64,000 bases of DNA, from NCBI GenBank assembly GCA_004135705.1, contig CM014278.1:72599192-72663191 (forward strand), given 5' to 3'. Each line of letters starts with the position of its first letter. Position 1 is the first letter of the stretch. Shown here in pieces: positions 48,001 through 55,736 of the stretch. A program made the position numbers and the translations under genes. Origin of the DNA: Alloteropsis semialata (Eukaryota; Streptophyta; Magnoliopsida; Poales; Poaceae). The notes beneath the pieces are model-generated. The model was not told the origin of the DNA. It saw only the letters and a list, made by a program, of their open reading frames with translations, and made no database searches.

Positions 48001-51000
48001 ATCTTGCCCTGCTTAATCAATTCGCGGGCCTCCGCCATCTTCTTCGCCAGCTCAGCGGTTTTTGGGTCTCGGTGTACCAGCTTGCCATCAGGACCGTAGG
48101 TCGACCCACGGGCCAGGCAAAACCTCGCTCCGCGGTCCACCCAATCATCTGTCTCCGGGGTGACGCCGCTTAACTCCAGCTCTTCCACCTGTCGCTCCCA
48201 CTCTGGTAGTTTCTTGATGTAACCCCGAGAACCCAGGCGATGTGGCATATCATTCTTGCCGGCGTTCACCGTATTCCTCTGGCTCAGCGACTGAGCCTCC
48301 TCGGACTGCTTCCACACGACGAATTCCTTCCAGTACTGCTCCTGGAAGGGGTAGTCCTCCCACTTAGGCGTAGTACCTTTCTGCACATATTGTTTGTTCA
48401 TCCTCTGTCGAAAGCCCTTGAACATGGTGCCAATGAGGAACAAAGCACGAGCCTTTGCAATCTCGTGCGTACCGGCAGGGAAATCAAACTTCTGTTGCAA
48501 CTTCACCCAACATTGCTCCTTGATGTGAGCAGGGACCTCGTGCTCTTTGTCCTTGGCAGAACTCCACCACCTAAAGCTCAGTGGCACGGTCTCCCGAGTG
48601 ATGACTCCTAACACCGTCTTGTACGTGCTGATGACATCCTCGGGCTGGATGGGCTCGCCGAGCGGATCCATGTCCAAGATTGTTCTCCGGCCATCGGGCA
48701 TCTTGGTGGGGCCTCGCTTCCTACGGCGGGGTTGTCCTTCGATCCCCTGCTCCCCTTCTCCTGCATTCGCCCCATCCCCTTCTTCCCCATTGCCCTCTAC
48801 ATTGAACAAGCTGCTGACCCAGGTTGCCTCTGCATTGTCCTCGTTGGGTCCTGCGGGCATGGGTGCCTCATTCCCCTCTGCGGGCACGGGTGCCTCATTC
48901 CCCTCTGCGGGTCCGGGTGGCTGGTTACCCTCTTCCGGCTCTTTGTTTTTCCGACGGCGCAAGTTGAAACGACCTAATCTCCCCATTGCCCTACGTATGA
49001 AAGTATGTGAAAAATTCATTAATTGTTCATAAAAGGATGGATGGCCACAAGTGTTAACTAATTACTACATGGGTGACTACAGGGGCAAGTAATATCTACA
49101 TGTTTCAAGTAAATCATATATAATAGTACGACCACCAATAAAATTAAGGAAAATAGACAGCCGCCTAAGTTAAGGAAACAAACAATGAGATATTAGGTCA
49201 CAAGTGTTTTTTGCAAATAAATTGCTCTCAGTGCGGGTTACCGAATTAACGGCCTTCCAACGCCAATGTGGCCTATCCAAGATCCTAGATGAGTGTGATA
49301 GTACAAATCCAATAATCTAGGCTCACAAATGTTATTGTACCAATCAAATAATCCAATAGGAGCAAGAACACAGGTTTGAACAGCAATATAAAAGAGGCAT
49401 TGCGGGAATATTGTCAAAAGTAAAGAGCTTATAATAAAGACAGAGATGCTAGCAGATGAAAATAGTAGCACAACTAGAGCCTAGATTATGATCTGAACTA
49501 TCACACTCATCTCACTTGGCCCCTTTTCATCACCGAGCAAGAAACCCACCTGAAGCATGTAATTTACCCCCATCATGTGAGCACCAGGATTATCAGTAAA
49601 TGTATATGCAACACCGGGTTGCATCAACCATTCAAAATATAACATGGTGACCTTAGTAAATGGCAAATATAACATGGTGACCTCAGGAAATGACAGATAT
49701 AACATGGTGTTATTCAACCATAACTGATATTAACAAATGACAAATACAATTAATACAGTGGAAAATAAAAACATGGTGACCTTAGTAAATAAAATCCAAG
49801 GTGAACTTATCAAATAATAACATGGGGAACTCAGTAAATGTATATGCAACACCGGCTTGCATCAACCATTCAGAATGATTTGACAAACAAGATAAAAGGA
49901 AGGATGGCCACAAGTGTTAACTAATTACTACATGGGTGACTACAGGGGCAAGTAATATCTACATGTTTCAAGTAAATCATATATAATAGTACGACCACCA
50001 ATAAAATTAAGGAAAATAGACAGCCGCCTAAGTTAAGGAAACAAACAATGAGATATTAGGTCACAAGTGTTTTTTGCAAATAAATTGCTCTCAGTGCGGG
50101 TTACCGAATTAACGGCCTTCCAACGCCAATGTGGCCTATCCAAGATCCTAGATGAGTGTGATAGTACAAATCCAATAATCTAGGCTCACAAGTACAAATC
50201 CAATAATCTAGGCTCACAAATGTTATTGTACCANNNNNNNNNNNNNNNNNNNNNNNNNNNNNNNNNNNNNNNNNNNNNNNNNNNNNNNNNNNNNNNNNNN
50301 NNNNNNNNNNNNNNNNNNNNNNNNNNNNNNNNNNNNNNNNNNNNNNNNNNNNNNNNNNNNNNNNNNNNNNNNNNNNNNNNNNNNNNNNNNNNNNNNNNNN
50401 NNNNNNNNNNNNNNNNNNNNNNNNNNNNNNNNNNNNNNNNNNNNNNNNNNNNNNNNNNNNNNNNNNNNNNNNNNNNNNNNNNNNNNNNNNNNNNNNNNNN
50501 NNNNNNNNNNNNNNNNNNNNNNNNNNNNNNNNNNNNNNNNNNNNNNNNNNNNNNNNNNNNNNNNNNNNNNNNNNNNNNNNNNNNNNNNNNNNNNNNNNNN
50601 NNNNNNNNNNNNNNNNNNNNNNNNNNNNNNNNNNNNNNNNNNNNNNNNNNNNNNNNNNNNNNNNNNNNNNNNNNNNNNNNNNNNNNNNNNNNNNNNNNNN
50701 NNNNNNNNNNNNNNNNNNNNNNNNNNNNNNNNNNNNNNNNNNNNNNNNNNNNNNNNNNNNNNNNNNNNNNNNNNNNNNNNNNNNNNNNNNNNNNNNNNNN
50801 NNNNNNNNNNNNNNNNNNNNNNNNNNNNNNNNNNNNNNNNNNNNNNNNNNNNNNNNNNNNNNNNNNNNNNNNNNNNNNNNNNNNNNNNNNNNNNNNNNNN
50901 NNNNNNNNNNNNNNNNNNNNNNNNNNNNNNNNNNNNNNNNNNNNNNNNNNNNNNNNNNNNNNNNNNNNNNNNNNNNNNNNNNNNNNNNNNNNNNNNNNNN

Positions 51001-54000
51001 NNNNNNNNNNNNNNNNNNNNNNNNNNNNNNNNNNNNNNNNNNNNNNNNNNNNNNNNNNNNNNNNNNNNNNNNNNNNNNNNNNNNNNNNNNNNNNNNNNNN
51101 NNNNNNNNNNNNNNNNNNNNNNNNNNNNNNNNNNNNNNNNNNNNNNNNNNNNNNNNNNNNNNNNNNNNNNNNNNNNNNNNNNNNNNNNNNNNNNNNNNNN
51201 NNNNNNNNNNNNNNNNNNNNNNNNNNNNNNNNNTCCAGAACTCCTGCCTCTTGCTCAAGCTTGTTCACCGGCTCCATCAAGATGACCCCTCGTCTTGGGT
51301 TCGATGGGTGCGATCCAATGTCTGCACTGCGACCCTCGATGGGGATCTCCAAGGCGCCCACTGGACGGCGCTGCGCTCGCTACTCCCCCTCTACCAAGCG
51401 ATAACCACGGTCGCCGTGGGGGACGGGGCCACGACGGCGTTCTGGTGGGACGTGTGGCACCTTGACATGCCCCTGGCGGAGCGTTTCCCGGCGTTGCTCA
51501 CGCACTGCAGCGTGACCTCGCAGTCGGTGCAGCAGGTCTATGCATCAGGCCTGACGCCCTTCCTGGCGCCGCGCCTCACCGCTACGGCCAGAGCGGAGCT
51601 GGCCTCCCTGCAGACCATTCTGGACGCCGCCCCGCTCACGACGTCGCACGACCGCCGCGACAGCGTGTTCCTCGCCCCAGACGGGCGCCTGCTCACGGGA
51701 CTGCTCTACAAAACTCTGAAAGCCCGCTCCAGTGATCCCTGCCCCCGCGCACGCTTCATCTGGGACAGCAAGGCCCCCCCCGTGTCCAGTTCTTTGGGTG
51801 GCTGCTCATGAGCGAGCGCCTGCAGTGTCGTGCCAACCTCGTCAAGAAGAATGTCACGGACTCCGCTGCCTGCGAGGTTTGTCCCTCCCAGCAAGAAACA
51901 GGCGCCCACATTGTGTTTCACTGCCCCTTCGCGGCGGCGTTCTGGGCGGCGCTTCGCTTCCCGATCAGCGCCGACCTCGCAGCGCACGACATCCACCTGC
52001 TCTCGCCGCCGGCCGGTCTCCCCGCTGCCCACTTCGACACCTTCGTCCTCCTTTGCTGCTGGCACCTGTGGAAGCGTCGAAATAGCGTCGTGTTCCGCAA
52101 TGAGCACACTGACATCCGCCGCACCATGCTTGCCTGCGCGGATGATGCACGCCTTTGGAGCTGCCGCCTGCCGCTACTGGATAGGGGAGTTGTAAACTCC
52201 TGGTGCCATCTCCTCACTGCGGCATTGTAAACCTTTACGTTTTTTGCAAAAATCATGTAATCCGATCCCTGTAACCTTTCAAACATCCCGCGGGCCGTGA
52301 ACGGGCCGGAAGAATCAATGAAATTCAGGCGGGGGATGCTCTCCCCCTCCGGTGAACATTCAAAAAAACTAGATCCAAATAAATATAGTAACTAAAAGAA
52401 ATAAACTGGAAAGACACTTGACAAAAAGACAACTGATCATATAAACCAACCTTTAGTCCTGCATTCTGTACAAGTTCACGAACTTCATGATTTCGTCCTT
52501 CATGGACCTGCGAGGAGTCAACAATATCAACTGACAACTTCCAATGCAAAAAAACTAGGATATGCAATGCCTTAGCATGTTTAGAACATTGCTTCAGTCA
52601 TGTCAATTTGCAGCAATTGAACTATAATTTGCCATGCAAAAATGCTAGGTATCAAAGAAAAATGGGAATCTAGCAAGGCATAGAGTAGGGACCAAGGGTA
52701 CAGCGGGAATTGCAACAACTGATTCCTCAGCAGACAGGCATGTGAAATGACACTTCCCCATAATACACTACAAAACTGCGATAGTGAAAGAGTGAATATA
52801 AATGCTGTAATATAATAGAAAATAGCATTTCTTGCACCAATTTTACATTTCATCGAGATAGCAATATGCTCACTCACCAAGCTTTGAATCAGCAAGCAAG
52901 AAAAGGTTCCACTATTAGTTCATCACATGTAATGATGCTTTTCCAATTGTGAACAAGTTGGAACAAAATGTTTGTTTAATACCAGCAGCATGATCTATTC
53001 TGCAGGGTAGGAGAGTTTCAACTTTCAAACATTACAAAAGGTAACTTGAACAGATTGGAATTTATTTTATCTCCAAAAAAGTTTTCAATGGAATTACTTG
53101 CTTGCATCACATTGTGATGAGCTTCACATGTTTGTCAACCCCTTTACCAAGCCTAACAGGTACAAATGAGCCAAAACCATTCCCGAGGATACTATCCAGA
53201 AAGAACTTTCATGTGGGTGTATATTTGGCTTAAGTGAACAAGCGATAAGAATTCGCCCAACTTTTGATATAGTCCAGCAGATAAACAACAGCCGCATTAC
53301 TTAAGTGAACAGCAAACCAAGCAATGAGGAATAGAACAGGATAAAGAAAGCTAGAAATAAAAATTACCACTATCTTAAGACGGGTCTTTTTCGTATCTGA
53401 TTGTGCATCCAATGGCTCTACTAAATCAGGTACACACATGACCCCATCAATTTTTGTGCCTTCACTGATAGCTATGAGGTGTTTCTTGTGCACAGCACCA
53501 TCAATTGTTACTACATATCTGCAACAGAGAGAACAAAAACAAAACTGACAAATTCACATTTATGTTCTGTTTCCTTACTGTTAATTGTCCAGCAAATCAG
53601 CAACCATTTCAAAGATGATTTATGATTAGAAAACTTGCATAGAGAAGATTTAAAGTTAGATTTTGATGCAATTCTAGATGCCTTCCTTCATGATTCTCAT
53701 TATAATGGATGCCTGAAGGTGGTACCGACAAGACATTACTAAATATTCACGCTATCAGAAATTGAATAGCTAACAGTGGTTCCAGTAATGTTACTTTTGC
53801 ATTACAGTACTCAAATAACATATAAACCCACAAAAGGAGTTAAACTTACTCCTTTGTTACATTTGAAGAAGGATGCGCAAGTTTCTGAGCAAACTCGCCT
53901 GAAAGGGAGAACAAAATCAAGTTTAGGTCTTGGATGACCAATAGCTGTCCTTTCCCAAGTACATATTACCAAGTATGATCAAGTTACCATCATTCGTGAC

Positions 54001-55736
54001 TATTATCAAACCACTTGTGGCAACATCAAGACGACCCACAGTAAACAAGCGTGGTTTTGGTAGCCCTGGTTGAATCTTGTTCTGTAAATATGCAAAGGTA
54101 TATTAGAGATTAGCAAAATCTATGGATGATTCATAGTCAGAAAAGGTTCAGCAATTCATTAACTATTGTGAGATCCAATAATATCATTAGAATATAAATG
54201 GTATGCCAAGCCCTGTTATGTGGAACATATTACTTACCCAGCCCTTCAAATAGTCACTAAATAAGGAGACAACAGACTTTGATTCTTCACCACATGAGCA
54301 GATATACCTGTAACAATCGGAAACAGAATTCATAAGATTGATGGTTCCTTTTCTCTGGCAAATATTTCACTGGAATGGAAGGTAATCACGGCACATCGTG
54401 ATTGATGCAGAATAGCCAAGTATGGAAAATAAGAGACCAACCCTTTTGGCTTGTTCACAGCAAAATACAGCTTTGGGGGTAGCTTCTTGGAAATGCGATT
54501 CCCATTAACATAGATGGAATCCTTGGAGATGTCAACTTTTGTCTGTATGAAATGAATTATTTTACCTTTGATTTAACCACATAGGAAAGGAATTTTCAAA
54601 GAGTAATGCGCTGGAAAAAGATTGGTCAAAAAACAGGAGTCATAAAACAGTTCAAGTTTTCTCAGACCAAACAACTGTTATTGTAATGCTAAAAAAACCT
54701 TTGGATGTAGCAAAAACACTATTATGAATGTAAGAAACTAAAGTGCCAAAACTAGTATCTCCTCTTTCATACCTGAGGAGAAGTGCAGACAGAGCCATTG
54801 ACAGTCACTTTCCCTTGGAAGATGAGCTCCTCGCTGGTCCTTCTTGAAGCAACTGGGAAGAGTTATGAGTAAGCGTTGAAAAAGAACAGGGTAATCAGAA
54901 CAAAAACTCTAAAATGTTTTGAAGAGTGACCGTTATACTGCTAGAGTTACTCTTCAACTAAAAGGAAAATCAACCTAACCAATATTACAAACGACAATGG
55001 AATTATCGATCCAAACTGCTGATGCTGAAGTATCAGGAGCACACAGATCAATTGTGTGAATGGAAGCAACCATTTGGGAAAGCTAAAAGCATCGGTCTCT
55101 GACTCTAACTGTTCTGATCTAAAATGAGGCACGTTAACTTATCTGCACTACTCCTTAAGCTATTACTACTTGTATCAATGCAGTCAAGCTCTTGAAGTCC
55201 AAAGTTACATAAGGAAAAGGACTACCTCCTGCAGCGGCAAGGACCTTTGCGAGCCGCTGCGGTTCGCGCTCCTTGATATTCTCATTGTAGAACCTCCTGG
55301 CCGCCTTGGAGAACTTGGGCGGCGCGGCCGGGGCGGCCTTCCTTTCCTTGGCCTTGACGCCGGCATTGGAAGCAGCCGCGGCGGCGGCGGAAACGGCAGC
55401 CTTCTGGCCTTCCCTCTTGGCCGCCTTCTTGGCCTCCGCCTCCGCAAGTGCGATGGACTGGAGCACCTCCGGCGGCGGCGAGGTGCTGAGGCGGGGCTTG
55501 CCGTCCTCCCCGCGGACGATCCACGGGACCCGCGGCTGCGCGGACGGGGATGCGGACGAGGCCTTCTTTTGCGGGGCGGCCTCCGCGAAGGTGATGTTGA
55601 AGTCCGGGGCGCTGGAGGTGGAAGTGGCGCGGAGGAGGGGAGGGAGGCGGCGACCGAAGCGGAGAACGCAGGCGGGCCGGGAGACGAGAGGGTGGAGGGA
55701 GACGGCCGCCGCCGAGGCCGCGGTGGCGAGGGCCAT
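30089..55736 (-). CDS. Plastid RsuA/RluB-type pseudouridine synthase (SVR1-like), split by a 21.8-kb intron
   Basis: Ten minus-strand exons: 55736-55226, 54852-54773, 54542-54442, 54307-54238, 54081-53988, 53898-53850, 53518-53368, 52507-52451, then 30660-30605 and 30149-30089. They give 409 residues in continuous phase. A Ser/Ala/Arg-rich N-terminus suggests a plastid transit peptide. An S4 RNA-binding domain lies about 163-215 (RLAKVLAAAGVASRRTSEELI). The catalytic motif GRLDVATSGL has Asp at about 273. HEGRNHEVRELV ends exon 8. Exon 9 continues with VYALKRVRVGRFRLPADL and exon 10 with IGKFVELKPADIKALEGNK, as expected for this family's C-terminus. The family isomerises uridine in rRNA; Arabidopsis SVR1 acts in chloroplast rRNA maturation. 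The last intron contains LINEs, other genes and an assembly gap, so its real size and whether it is spliced are uncertain. Confidence 0.88.
30920..31597 (+). pseudogene. LINE ORF1-like frame (C-terminal part)
   Basis: A proline-rich open frame leads into a basic segment (RQSARIAAQTRGKHIV) and an amphipathic C-terminus (RKALQNALAPCSTKFKTAI). There is no ATG in frame near the left end; the frame opens just after a stop, consistent with 5' truncation. ORF1 products of plant LINEs bind RNA. There is no zinc knuckle in the part present. Confidence 0.55.
31787..35381 (+). pseudogene. LINE ORF2: endonuclease, reverse transcriptase, zf-RVT; frameshifted near the 3' end
   Basis: ATG 31787 opens an ORF of about 1,150 codons. 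The N-terminal APE-type endonuclease shows LSWNVRGLG, LQESKL (Glu) and GDFNLI. The reverse transcriptase shows AFRPICLQNCSIKILAK, LDFAKAFD, LRQGDPLSPYLF and the catalytic YADD. The zf-RVT region (FFGWLLMSERLQCRANL; CEVC...H..C) is in a different frame, stopping at 35381. The shift coincides with a run of seven Cs at about 34926-34932. The downstream domain frame has no stop before 35381, so the damage is probably recent. Confidence 0.88.
35526..35864 (-). CDS. ELF1/ELOF1-like transcription elongation factor, single exon
   Basis: 112 residues, intronless. The start was chosen at the conserved MGKRKS, although the same frame is open further upstream. The zinc ribbon is CPFC at about residues 29-32 and CRVC at 54-57, followed by the family's ALTEPVDVYSEWIDAC. 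ELF1 homologues associate with RNA polymerase II on transcribed chromatin. The basic N-terminus (RKSRTSKLMAAPRKPPK) is typical. The usual acidic tail is replaced by about 25 residues (VVVRRCRPRLRVQ...), and the stop (35526-35528) lies five bases from the LINE's A-run. The LINE therefore inserted at or just after the stop, and may have supplied or changed the 3' UTR. It may be a retro- or segmental copy. Confidence 0.8.
   Translation of the reverse strand: MGKRKSRTSKLMAAPRKPPKLDTEFTCPFCDHPAAVDCDIERKDRIARASCRVCKESYRTSAHALTEPVDVYSEWIDACVIANEGVVVRRCRPRLRVQTTETMMCDRAVRSY
36314..36460. repeat. Possible short hAT-like MITE
   Basis: 'Caggggcggacct' near 36312-36324 and 'aggtccgcct' at 36450-36459 are inverted. 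The left phrase matches the terminus of the hAT element at 44045. No target duplication was confirmed. Confidence 0.4.
36467..36718 (-). pseudogene. Unidentified coding-like fragment
   Basis: A minus-strand frame reads through about 84 codons with protein-like composition (contains RDIAESNYQHETLLRK and DDLSRLLLQLQAHLANA). It ends abruptly at the left target duplication of the Mutator-like element. I do not recognise the family. It may be the remains of a gene exon interrupted by that element; no clear continuation was found on the other side. Confidence 0.35.
36721..38308 (+). mobile_element. Mutator-like TIR element carrying a zf-GRF gene
   Basis: The terminal inverted repeats are long: about 280 bp on the left, 220 bp on the right, rich in ggcgccga palindromes. 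They share in order: (C/T)GACTTTT, AAGAATTTCACAA, TAGACC, ATAGACCCTGAGCT, CACGGCGCCGAGGTA, CTAGGGCACG and AACGACGTGGCGGTGAC. An 11-bp direct repeat, gcctcgagctc, flanks both ends (36710-36720 and 38309-38319). Long TIRs and a duplication near 9-11 bp point to the Mutator superfamily. The left TIR has about 20 extra bases near the end. No transposase is present. The TIR presumably holds the promoter of the internal gene. Confidence 0.75.
37311..38000 (+). CDS. Small zf-GRF zinc-finger/coiled-coil protein encoded inside the element
   Basis: Three exons, 37311-37351, 37481-37622 and 37713-38000, with GT-AG borders and matching phases, give 156 residues. Exon 2 carries MCFCGDECRVAK and RYWMCANY; exon 3 opens with LCDFERWIDTE. 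Together this is the zf-GRF pattern: C-x-C-G, an aromatic-x-C block, then C-x-F-x-x-W-[IV]-D. The C-terminal half is a strongly charged helix (RMERRCQAEAAEKEREAK) ending in basic residues (RKGKWSR), likely a coiled coil. zf-GRF domains bind single-stranded nucleic acid in topoisomerase 3, NEIL3 and APE2. Function here is unknown; a captured host gene or a transposon accessory protein are both possible. A leader exon before 37180 is likely. Confidence 0.75.
38646..39035 (+). pseudogene. DUF569-family gene fragment
   Basis: ATG 38646 opens a frame with typical DUF569 sequence (QQFPDGAHVRLRSRVHGG, LHADADG, WQVHRILHDG, VLLHSAAYGRYLA). Near 38925 the expected DVDAILWKA motif appears one frame over, so a frameshift is present. 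The frame then ends in unrelated sequence before the second half of a normal DUF569 domain. DUF569 proteins are plant actin-crosslinking-like beta-trefoil proteins of poorly known role. The Mutator-like element ends about 330 bp upstream. Confidence 0.7.
39387..39646. mobile_element. Stowaway MITE
   Basis: The ends CTCCCTCCGTTCCAAAATGTAAG and its complement (acaatttggaatggagcgag) are inverted repeats, with TA on both sides. Confidence 0.85.
39685..39805 (-). pseudogene. Decayed ELF1 zinc-ribbon relic
   Basis: Read on the minus strand this matches the ELF1-like gene at 35526-35864. CPFCYHPAA is followed, after a deletion of about 45 bp, by the TGCAAGGAGAGC block (CKES), a frameshift, and then ELTEP. 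Both cysteine pairs cannot be present in one frame, so it cannot make the zinc ribbon. Confidence 0.75.
39924..40231. mobile_element. Tourist-like MITE, GAGCAAGTCCAA family
   Basis: The ends GAGCAAGTCCAACAGCTT and GAGCTCTTGGACTTGCTC are inverted repeats. TAA is duplicated at both sides (39921-39923, 40232-40234). Confidence 0.8.
40590..42845 (-). CDS. F-box/LRR-repeat (FBD-like) protein
   Basis: Three minus-strand exons, 42845-41583, 41214-41026 and 40904-40590, in phase, give 588 residues. An F-box lies at about 42-90 (LISGLDDDVLLRVLELV; ALSRRWLGLWKRVPAL). LRR-like segments follow (LRLQKLRMNKIWLPSS-type, LRILHIDTCYHEVLKVSAPRLEELEFF), with an acidic Glu/Asp run at about 197-210. The C-terminal exon (VELTGLTGTDCELWFMKVVL) resembles an FBD domain. 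Such proteins are substrate adaptors of SCF ubiquitin ligases; the target is unknown, and grasses have hundreds. The start could be either Met 1 or the Met-Pro-Ser-Met about ten residues on. It lies inside the giant intron, on the same strand as the host gene. Confidence 0.88.
42846..44036. other. Intergenic, AT-rich with MITE debris
   Basis: No gene is supported. A stretch at about 43050-43200 (cataaatactaatt..., ending gggtggagggagta) looks like one end of a Stowaway element without its partner. Short plus-strand frames at 43224-43738 have no family resemblance. Confidence 0.4.
44045..44521. mobile_element. Non-autonomous hAT element with perfect 8-bp target duplication
   Basis: The left end is CAGGGGCGGACCTGGG; the right end complements to CAGCGACGGACCCAGG. 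The flanks are the identical octamer cttgcaac at 44037-44044 and 44522-44529. An 8-bp duplication and a CAG(G/C)G terminus are diagnostic of hAT. There is no transposase frame inside. It contains a short tandem repeat (aagcaggcagcaacgcgcatc, twice) at about 44218-44265. Confidence 0.85.
44600..44880. repeat. Cluster of CCGTTTA/AAACGG motifs
   Basis: CCGTTTA or its complement TAAACGG occurs at least six times between 44688 and 44812, with diverged copies (cgtttaatc, catttagcc) between. Dense AAACGG motifs are known as transposase-binding subterminal repeats of Ac-type hAT elements. No terminus or duplication was found to define an element here. Confidence 0.4.
44904..45138. mobile_element. Stowaway-like MITE, second copy of the 17527 family
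   Basis: It shares ends (ctacattcgttcttaaatatatgac) and body (tttgactattcgttttttctacaaatattta) with the element at 17527-17760, in the same orientation, and is flanked by TA. Confidence 0.7.
45205..45475. repeat. CACTA subterminal hairpin repeats
   Basis: At least five inverted units of about 35 bp, each of the form atcac(a/c)(a/g)ccgg ... ccgg(c/t)(t/g)gtgat, follow the CACTAC terminus. Such subterminal repeats are the transposase-binding sites of CACTA elements. Confidence 0.75.
45752..49019 (-). CDS. CACTA-encoded TNP1-like protein fused to a Ulp1 (C48) cysteine protease
   Basis: Four minus-strand exons, 49019-46567, 46495-46217, 46138-45958 and 45874-45752, in continuous phase, give 1,011 residues. 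The N-terminus has a basic patch, a triplicated Pro/Ala/Glu repeat (AEGNEAPVP) and a region typical of plant En/Spm-associated transposases (WVKLQQKFDFP, ARALFLIGTMFKGFR, LARGSTYG). A Pro/Ser-rich linker is followed by a Ulp1-type domain near 790-1010. It shows NHFVLFDIH (His), VTVYDSKE (Asp) and QPPGNNHCGFYVMYY (Gln and Cys), so the catalytic set appears intact. The role of Ulp1 domains in CACTA elements is not established; SUMO or ubiquitin-like deconjugation is the family activity. Confidence 0.82.
49033..50233. repeat. Direct repeat pair flanking AT-rich DNA, at the edge of the gap
   Basis: The approximately 300-bp block 49033-49336 (starting gatggccacaagtgttaact) recurs almost exactly at 49910-50233, where the N run cuts it off. 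A 29-bp phrase (agtacaaatccaataatctaggctcaca...) is additionally doubled at 50163-50218. Between the copies, 'aacatggtgacct(t/c)ag' phrases repeat several times (49640-49830). No coding region is seen. Confidence 0.85.
50234..51233. other. Assembly gap (1,000 Ns)
   Basis: Exactly 1,000 unknown bases; the size is probably a placeholder. The 5' part of LINE copy 2 and possibly the other end of the CACTA element lie in it. Confidence 0.99.
51234..52368 (+). mobile_element. L1-type LINE, copy 2, 3' part only
   Basis: This matches 34383-35519 of LINE 1 with about 15 differences by eye, including the same 3' UTR hairpin and A-tail (52362-52368). It carries the end of ORF2: the main frame stops at 51809-51811 and the zf-RVT frame runs 51808-52230. 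The C-run at the frameshift site has eight Cs, against seven in copy 1. The 5' part is lost in the gap. Its 3' flank is the pseudouridine synthase intron. Confidence 0.9.

Larger units (their letters stand above)
45205..49019 (-). mobile_element. CACTA (En/Spm) element, one terminus visible
   Basis: The terminus CACTACTGGACAACCCC starts at 45205. It is followed by about 270 bp of subterminal repeats and then a four-exon minus-strand gene for a TNP1-like/Ulp1 protein. The opposite terminus and the main (TNP2) transposase are not seen before the N gap at 50234, so the true right boundary is unknown and 49019 is only the last recognisable coding base. Confidence 0.8.
30661..52450 (-). other. Giant last-but-one intron of the pseudouridine synthase gene
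   Basis: The donor is gttggt at 52450-52445 and the acceptor is gatag at 30665-30661. Without the material from LINE 1 (30920) through LINE 2 (52368), the intron would be about 340 bp, normal for this gene. The added 21.4 kb contains two LINE copies, an ELF1-like gene, a Mutator-like element, a DUF569 fragment, an F-box/LRR gene, a CACTA element and 1,000 Ns. A local assembly error at the LINE repeats is an alternative. Confidence 0.6.

Noticed and set aside
46808..49032. Several plus-strand frames of 60-206 codons
   Set aside because: Antisense shadows of the GC-rich CACTA gene; they lack domains and conserved composition.
50101..51404. Long open frames of about 390 codons on both strands across the gap
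   Set aside because: They consist almost wholly of unknown residues from the N run; no coding evidence.
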